A stretch of 56,278 nt of DNA from DASQGA01 sp963722715 (GTDB lineage Bacteria; Actinomycetota; Thermoleophilia; Gaiellales; Gaiellaceae). Where the stretch lies: positions 1-56,278 of the forward strand of contig CAVROA010000006.1 in assembly GCA_963722715.1 (NCBI GenBank), written 5' to 3'. Under the pieces are notes generated by a model that was given only the letters and a program-made list of their open reading frames with translations, was not told where the DNA came from and ran no database searches. Positions 51,131-56,278 of this stretch are shown one piece after another; within the stretch, counting starts at the first letter, position 1; each line of letters opens with the position of its first letter. A program made the position numbers and the translations under genes.

Positions 51131-52708
51131 ATGGCTGAGCAGCCGAAGCCCGCGGTGCGGCTCGCGGAGCTTGTTGCAGTGCTGTCCCTGGGTACGGATC
51201 TCGGGCTTGGGCAGCCGATGGAACACGTCTTGCGGCAGTGTCTGATCGCGCTGCGGCTCGGCGAGCGGCTCGGGCTCGACGAGGAGGAACGCGGCGTCGT
51301 CTACTACACCGCCCTCCTCGCGTGGGTCGGCTGCCACGTAGATGCGCACGAGCAGTCCAGGTGGTTCGGCGATGAGCTCGTGATGAAGGCGCATGTTCCG
51401 CTCATGGACTTCGACGGCCCGAGGTCGGAGGTCACATTTCTCGTCGGCCACCTCGGGGCCGGCAGGCCACCGCTCGAGCGGCTCCGTCTCGGCCTCGCGT
51501 TCCTCAGCGGAGAGGGACGGCGCGCCGTCGACGCGATGTTCGAAAACCACTCTCGCGCAACAAATACTCTGGCACTCGCGCTCGGCCTCGACGAGCGCGT
51601 ACGCGAAAGCCTCGAGCATGTCTTCGAGCGCTGGGACGGCAAGGGCCTCTACAGGCTTCGCGGCGAGAAGATTGCGGTAGCGGCCAGGCTCGTCGCTCTC
51701 GCCGACGTCGTTGAGGTCTATCACCGGATCGGCGGCCTTGAGCATGCGATCACGGCGGCCCAGGCGCGCGCGGGCACGCAGTTCGACCCGGCGCTCGTGA
51801 CCGTGCTCGTCGACGATGCGGCGCGAGTTCTCGGCGGTCTGGACGAAGGGACGACCTGGGACGTGGTCATCGCCTCGGAGCCGCAGCTCCAGCGCCGCCT
51901 TCCGGATGATGCGTTCGAGGCCGCGCTCACGGCGGTCGCTGATTTCACAGATCTCAAGTCGCCGTTTACGTTCGGTCACTCTCGCCGCGTCGGCGAACTC
52001 GCAGGAACGGCCGCCCTGGCGCTAGGTCTTCCGCCAAACGAAGCCGACCGCGCGCGCCACGCCGGGTATCTGCACGACCTCGGCCGCCTCGGCGTCCCGA
52101 ACTCGATCTGGGAAAAGAAGGGGCCGCTCACGGCGGCAGAGTGGGAGCGAATTCGCCTCCACCCGTACCTGACAGATCGCATGCTCTCATCCTCAAACGC
52201 GCTCGCTTCGATCGGCGCCGTTGCGGCACGGCATCACGAGCGTCTCGACGGCTCCGGTTACCCGCACGGGCTCACGGCTTCGTCGCTGACTCCATCTGCG
52301 CGACTCGTCGCGGTTGCGGATGTTTATGCGGCACTCACCGAGCCGCGTCCGCACCGACCGGCGCGCCCGCCCGACGACGCCGCCGCTGTCCTTCGTGGCG
52401 AGGTGCGGGCGGGCCGGCTGGACGGGGCTGCGGCAGAGGCCGTGCTCGGCGCCGCCGGGCACCGGAGTGTCCGTCGGCGCGAATGGCCGGCCGGACTGAC
52501 GGCGCGCGAGGTCGAGGTGCTCCGGCTCGTGGCACGCGGTCTTTCCACCAAGGAAATCGCGGCGCTCCTCGTCATCTCGCCGAAGACAGCGCGCAACCAC
52601 GTCGAGCACATCTATGCGAAGGCAGTCGTGACGAATCGGGCACAGGCGAGCGTGTTCGCAATGAGACACGGGCTTCTGTCGGATGCAGAGCCGCGCATTC
52701 ACGCGTAG
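51131..52708 (+). CDS. HD-GYP phosphodiesterase with LuxR DNA-binding domain
   Basis: 525 residues. Two HD-GYP-like halves: the first is degenerate (FERWDGKGLYRLRG at 166-179). The second is intact, with GYLHDLGRLGVP (H315, D316) and HHERLDGSGYPHG (368-380), including the GYP triplet. A LuxR-type helix-turn-helix (about 455-517, GLTAREVEVLRLVARGLSTK) ends the protein. HD-GYP domains hydrolyse cyclic di-GMP or related nucleotides, so this would couple second-messenger breakdown or sensing to transcription. Leaderless start. Confidence 0.85.
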   Translation: MAEQPKPAVRLAELVAVLSLGTDLGLGQPMEHVLRQCLIALRLGERLGLDEEERGVVYYTALLAWVGCHVDAHEQSRWFGDELVMKAHVPLMDFDGPRSEVTFLVGHLGAGRPPLERLRLGLAFLSGEGRRAVDAMFENHSRATNTLALALGLDERVRESLEHVFERWDGKGLYRLRGEKIAVAARLVALADVVEVYHRIGGLEHAITAAQARAGTQFDPALVTVLVDDAARVLGGLDEGTTWDVVIASEPQLQRRLPDDAFEAALTAVADFTDLKSPFTFGHSRRVGELAGTAALALGLPPNEADRARHAGYLHDLGRLGVPNSIWEKKGPLTAAEWERIRLHPYLTDRMLSSSNALASIGAVAARHHERLDGSGYPHGLTASSLTPSARLVAVADVYAALTEPRPHRPARPPDDAAAVLRGEVRAGRLDGAAAEAVLGAAGHRSVRRREWPAGLTAREVEVLRLVARGLSTKEIAALLVISPKTARNHVEHIYAKAVVTNRAQASVFAMRHGLLSDAEPRIHA

Positions 52709-52805
52709 CTGCCGATCCCAAAGATAAGGCAGTTGCCCCATGCGTTCCTGGGCCGAGCTGCCTAGATTCGAGCGCGTGACGCCGACCAATTCCGAAGGAG
52801 GCATC

Positions 52806-53171
52806 GTGGCCGCTATCGAGGTACGCAACTTCGACTCGCCCGACGAGGCGAGGCCATTCGAGGGCAAGGGGCAGGTCGTCCTCGTCAACGTCGCTGGGAA
52901 GCAGATCGGCAAGGCGATCTTCGAGCCCGGCTGGCGATGGAGCACGAACGTGAAACCGATCGCCGGCACCGAATCGTGCGAGTTCCCGCACTTCCTGCAC
53001 GTCGTCTCCGGGCAGATGCGCGTGATTATGGACGACGGCCGCGAGGTCGAGCTGCGGCCTGGTGACGTCGCCGCCATCCCGTCCGGCCACGATGCCGAAG
53101 TCATCGGCGACGAACCGTGCATCACGGTCGACATCGGCGAGGAAGACGCCGACTACGCGACGCGCGGCTGA
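52806..53171 (+). CDS. Cupin domain protein
   Basis: 121 residues. VAAIEVRNFDSPDEARPFEG then WRWSTNVKPI and SCEFPHFLHVVSGQMRVIMD (metal-binding His and Glu region), ELRPGDVAAIPSGHDAEVIG (second motif). A single-domain cupin. GTG at 52806 follows GAAGGAGGCATC, so the longer upstream frame is not used. Role unknown. Confidence 0.75.
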   Translation: MAAIEVRNFDSPDEARPFEGKGQVVLVNVAGKQIGKAIFEPGWRWSTNVKPIAGTESCEFPHFLHVVSGQMRVIMDDGREVELRPGDVAAIPSGHDAEVIGDEPCITVDIGEEDADYATRG

Positions 53172-53191
53172 GACGCGCTGGGGCGACGAAA

Positions 53192-53626
53192 GTGATTCTG
53201 GACTTCATCGACGAGATCAACTGGCTCGCGGTCGCAGCCTCGGTCGCCGCCGCATTTTCGGTCGGCCTCGTGTGGTTCTCGCCGCCATTGTTCGGCAGGT
53301 TCTGGGCGAGGCAGGTTGCCCGCTACGCGGGCATACCTGAGCGTGAGATCACCAGCGGAGCGTCACGGTCATCGGCGCTTGCAACCTGGCTCGGCTCCAT
53401 TGTCGTGACGGCCGTGGTTATGGGGATGACTGTCGAGGCGGTAGGCGCCAAATCCGCGGGTGAAGGCGTCGTGCTCGGCTTGGTCCTCGGGGTCGGTTTC
53501 GGCGCAACGTTCGGCAGTTGGCCGGCGATCTTCGCTCGCATGCCGTGGGAATGGTGGCTCGTCAACGCCGGGGCGTTCCTGCTCATGCAGGTCGCAATGG
53601 GCGTGATCCTGGCCGCTTGGCAGTGA
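53192..53626 (+). CDS. DUF1761 family membrane protein
   Basis: 144 residues with four hydrophobic segments. INWLAVAASVAAAFSVGLVW and FSPPLFGRFWARQV match the N-terminal signature of DUF1761; FGSWPAIFARMPWEWWLVNA is also characteristic. GTG at 53192; weak ribosome-binding site. No known function. Confidence 0.75.
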   Translation: MILDFIDEINWLAVAASVAAAFSVGLVWFSPPLFGRFWARQVARYAGIPEREITSGASRSSALATWLGSIVVTAVVMGMTVEAVGAKSAGEGVVLGLVLGVGFGATFGSWPAIFARMPWEWWLVNAGAFLLMQVAMGVILAAWQ

Positions 53627-53818
53627 TTCGGGTTGGCGTGCGCCGTACAGTAGGGCCTCACAGCTAGCCCGCTCCGGAAACGAGCGAAGCGGTCTCGAAA
53701 CCGCCGCGGCTTCCGGCGGCTCCATGGCGTAAGGCAACCGGGTCTGCACGAATGCCCTGCAAATGGCCGCAATCTCTCCCAGCATGGCCGCTTCACACCT
53801 AAGAAGAGGTCGTCGGAT

Positions 53819-53834
53819 GTACCCGTTCGTACCC
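53819..53834. repeat. Paired GTACCC hexamers near the tRNA fragment
   Basis: GTACCC at 53819-53824 and 53829-53834, one helical turn apart, 54 bp from the tRNA-Thr fragment. Could be arm-type integrase sites or coincidence. Confidence 0.3.
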
Positions 53835-53887
53835 GAGAACCGCGCCGGATGTTGCCCAAGGGGACAAACTCCCTGCACACGGCCTAA

Positions 53888-53926
53888 AGCCGACGCGCGG
53901 ATTCGAACCGCGGACCCCTTCATTAC
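53888..53926 (-). tRNA. tRNA-Thr(CGT) 3'-half fragment, possible attachment site
   Basis: Read on the minus strand the 39 bases start in the anticodon (GTAATGAAGGGGTCCGCGG) and include the full T-arm (GGTTCGAATCC) and the 3' acceptor strand. The matching 5' half (acceptor, D-arm, anticodon 5' stem) is absent; instead the clpC stop codon abuts it at 53927. Such 3' halves are typical remnants of integrative-element attachment. The Thr assignment rests on memory of the actinobacterial tRNA-Thr(CGT) sequence. Confidence 0.55.
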
Positions 53927-56278
53927 TTACGACACGTGCGCCGGCTGTCGCTCGGGCTGGTCTACCTTTTCGTCCGCCTCGGCGGCTCCCTGCTCGACGT
54001 CGAACGTGAGTTGCACGTCGTCGTAGTCGACGTGAACGTGATCGCCCGGCTCGATCGAGCCGCCGAGCAGGAGCCGCGAGAGCTCGTTCTCGAGCTCTCG
54101 CTGGATCGCCCGGCGCAGCGGCCGTGCACCGAACTCGGGATCGAAGCCGATCTCCGCCAGGTGCTCGATCGCCGCGTCCGAAAACTCGACTTCGATGTGC
54201 TGGGCGCGCAGGCGCCGCGCGACGCGGTCGAGCATCAGGCTCGTGATCTGAACGAGCTGCTCCTGCGTCAGCGCCTGGAAGACGATGATCTCGTCGATCC
54301 GGTTGATGAACTCCGGCCGGAAGCTGTGACGGAGGACCTCCATCAACTCGTCCTTCAGCTCGTCGAACGAACCCGACTCCTTGCGTGCGAACGCCTGGAT
54401 GCGGTCTGCGCCGAGGTTGGAGGTCATGATCACGACCGTGTTCTTGAAGTCGACGGTCCGGCCCTGCGAGTCGGTGAGGCGACCGTCGTCCAGGATCTGG
54501 AGCAGGATGTTGAAGACGTCCGCGTGTGCCTTCTCGATCTCGTCGAAGAGGAGCACGGCGTACGGCTTGCGGCGCACGGCCTCGGTGAGCTGGCCGGCCT
54601 CCTCGTGCCCGACGTAGCCAGGCGGGGCGCCCACGAGCCGGCTGACCGTGTGCCGTTCCTGGTACTCGCTCATGTCGAGGCGGACCATGACGTCCTCGCT
54701 GCCGAAGAGCGCGTCCGCGAGCGTCCGGGCGAGCTCGGTCTTGCCGACGCCGGTCGGTCCCAGGAAGAGGAAGCTCCCGTCGGGGCGGTTGGGATCGCCG
54801 AGCCCCGCGCGCGCCCGGCGAACCGCCTCCGCAACGGCTTCGACAGCCTCGTCCTGGCCGACGACGCGCTCGTGCAGCCGTTCCTCGAGCTTCAGGAGCC
54901 GGTCACGTTCCTCCTGGGTCAGCTGCGAGACCGGGATTCCGGTGCGCCGCGACACGATCTCGGCGATGTCCTCCGCCGTAACCTCAGGTGCGCGGGCGCG
55001 GGCTTCCTTCCGACCGTCCTGCTGGGCACGGTGCTCGTCGATCTGCGCCTTCAGCTCGTCCGCCCGCTGGTAGTCCTCGGCCGAGATCGCCTGGTCGCGC
55101 TCACGCCCGATCCGGCGGAGCTCCTCCTCGGCGGCCCGCGTGTCCTCCGGCTTCGCCTTCGAGCGGAGCCGAACGCGAGCGCCCGCCTGGTCGATCAGAT
55201 CGATCGCCTTGTCCGGGCAGGAAGCGGTCACGGATGTAGCGGTCGGACAGCTCCGCCGCCGCGACGATCGCCTCCTCGGTGATGCGCACGCGGTGGAACG
55301 CCTCGTAGCGGTCCTTGAGGCCCGTGAGGATTTCGATCGTCTCCTCCACCGTCGGCTCGGAGACGAGCACTGGCTGGAAGCGCCGCTCGAGCGCGGGATC
55401 CTTCTCGATGTTCTTGCGGTATTCGTCGAGCGTCGTCGCGCCGATCATGTGCAGTTCTCCGCGCGCGAGCGCCGGCTTGAGCATGTTGCCGGCGTCCATC
55501 GATCCCTCTGCGGCGCCGGCGCCGACGACGGTGTGGATCTCGTCGATGAAGACGATCAGGCTGTCGGCGTTCTCGGTGATCTCGTCGATCACGCCCTTGA
55601 GGCGCTCCTCGAACTCGCCGCGGTACTTCGTGCCGGCGATCATGCCGGCCATGTCGAGCGCCACCAGGCGCTTGCCCGTGAGCGTCTCCGGCACATCGTC
55701 GTTCACGATTCGCTGCGCGATTCCCTCGACGATCGCGGTCTTGCCGACACCGGGATCGCCGAGGAGCACGGGATTGTTCTTCGTGCGCCGCGAGAGGATC
55801 TCGATCGTCTGCTCGATCTGGTCGGAGCGGCCGATCACCGGGTCGAGCTTGCCCTGCCGCGCCTCGTCGGTGAGGTCGCGGCCGTATTCGTCGAGCGTCT
55901 TTGTCGTGCTCGCCGGCCGGCCGCCGGCCTCGCCGCTCTCGACGCCGCGGATGACCGCGCCGCGCAGCTTCGTATGCGTGATCCCGAACCGCTCGAGCAG
56001 CTCGCCCGCCTCGTTCTCGGTATCGCTCGCGAGCGCGAGCAGGACGTGCTCGGGCCCCACATAGGACGCCCCGATCTGGCGCGACTCCTCGTAGGCCGCC
56101 AGAAGCGCGGCCTTCGCGTCAGGTGACAACGAGGGCGCGACATCCGTGCGCTCCTGTTCGTCGGCCTCTTCCTCGATCTGCGCCGCGATGGCGGCAGGGT
56201 CAGCCCCGAGCTGGTTGAGCACGTGCTGAACGACCTCGTCCTGGGTTGCAGCCCAGAGCAGGTGGATCGAGTCGACGT
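53927..56278 (-). CDS. clpC: ATP-dependent Clp protease ATP-binding subunit ClpC, N-terminus cut by window edge, one frameshift
   Basis: About 783 residues visible. Clp N-repeat (EESRQIGASYVGPEHVLLAL), first AAA+ module (Walker A GDPGVGKT, DEIHTVVGAGAAEGSMDAGN), a UVR-like middle region (EDYQRADELKAQIDEHR) and second AAA+ module (Walker A GPTGVGKT, SEYQERHTVSRLVGAPPGYV). The N-terminal ~100 residues lie beyond 56278. At 55213-55214 one extra base breaks RDRFLP from DKAIDLIDQ. ClpC unfolds proteins for ClpP; it is usually essential in Actinobacteria, so the break is probably a sequence error. Confidence 0.9.

Noticed and set aside
53369..53923. A 184-residue minus-strand frame beginning KGSAVRIRAS
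   Set aside because: That start is the translation of a tRNA T-arm, a common false gene; the rest has no protein-like composition.
53927..56278. Programmed +1 frameshifting in clpC
   Set aside because: No known ClpC uses it, no slippery or stimulatory signal is evident, and a dozen other genes carry the same type of break, so sequence error is simpler.

Overview
The window is high-GC DNA with dense genes and frequent 1-13 nt overlaps. Many genes start with a TAnnnT hexamer only 6-7 nt before an ATG or GTG, which is leaderless initiation typical of Actinobacteria. The gene families (R2lox, holin-X plus DUF3618 envelope cluster, adenylate cyclase/AAA/TPR regulators, many SDRs, acyl-CoA enzymes, ClpC) suggest a soil-type actinobacterium, perhaps of the class Thermoleophilia. 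That lineage is an inference from family content and style, not from a marker gene. No rRNA gene, complete tRNA gene, CRISPR array, transposase or integrase was seen.

Layout. 1-11000: a housekeeping and accessory mix. It holds a partial R2-like ligand-binding oxidase, a decayed cupin, a secreted NTF2-like protein, a methyltransferase, a phospholipase C-type phosphoesterase, a 3-hydroxyisobutyrate dehydrogenase-like enzyme, a PRC-barrel membrane protein, a five-gene minus-strand envelope cluster (8703-6254), a divergent pair of small CxC-motif paralogues, and four dispersed copies of an undescribed ~50-residue leaderless ORF family. 11196-15569: a large cyclase/ATPase/TPR signalling gene, bracketed by a 23-bp direct repeat, and a zinc alcohol dehydrogenase. 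15730-22759: a candidate amine-catabolic cluster with a glutamine synthetase-like ligase, a MetX-like hydrolase, an unknown possibly nitroreductase-like protein, a class I amidotransferase-like hydrolase, an SDR, a cupin, a Rieske ferredoxin and a cytochrome P450. 22731-32461: secreted/unknown proteins, alpha/beta hydrolases, an APC permease, SDRs, a universal stress protein and an amidase. 32465-40058: acyl-CoA chemistry (acyl-CoA dehydrogenase, CitE-like lyase, class III CoA-transferase, MaoC hydratase), then SDRs and a 2-oxoacid dehydrogenase operon (E1 alpha, E1 beta, isolated lipoyl domain). 40138-53626: a flavin oxidase, large secreted enzymes (dimethylformamidase-like, M14 carboxypeptidase), small secreted proteins, an HD-GYP/LuxR regulator and a DUF1761 protein. 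53888-56278: a tRNA-Thr 3' half abutting a clpC gene that runs off the window.

How the genes may work together. The middle 25 kb looks like a catabolic region. An APC permease would import an amino-acid or amine compound. A GS-like ligase could gamma-glutamylate it, P450/Rieske could oxidise it, the amidotransferase-like protein, amidase and alpha/beta hydrolases could cleave amide or ester bonds, SDRs could oxidise alcohols, and the CoA enzymes plus the oxoacid dehydrogenase would funnel carbon to central metabolism. This is inference from gene content; no substrate can be read from the sequence.

Caution. Thirteen conserved frames, including clpC, are interrupted by single-base indels, almost all net insertions. 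I give those genes as continuous spans and state where the frame breaks. Base-calling or assembly error is more likely than real gene death.
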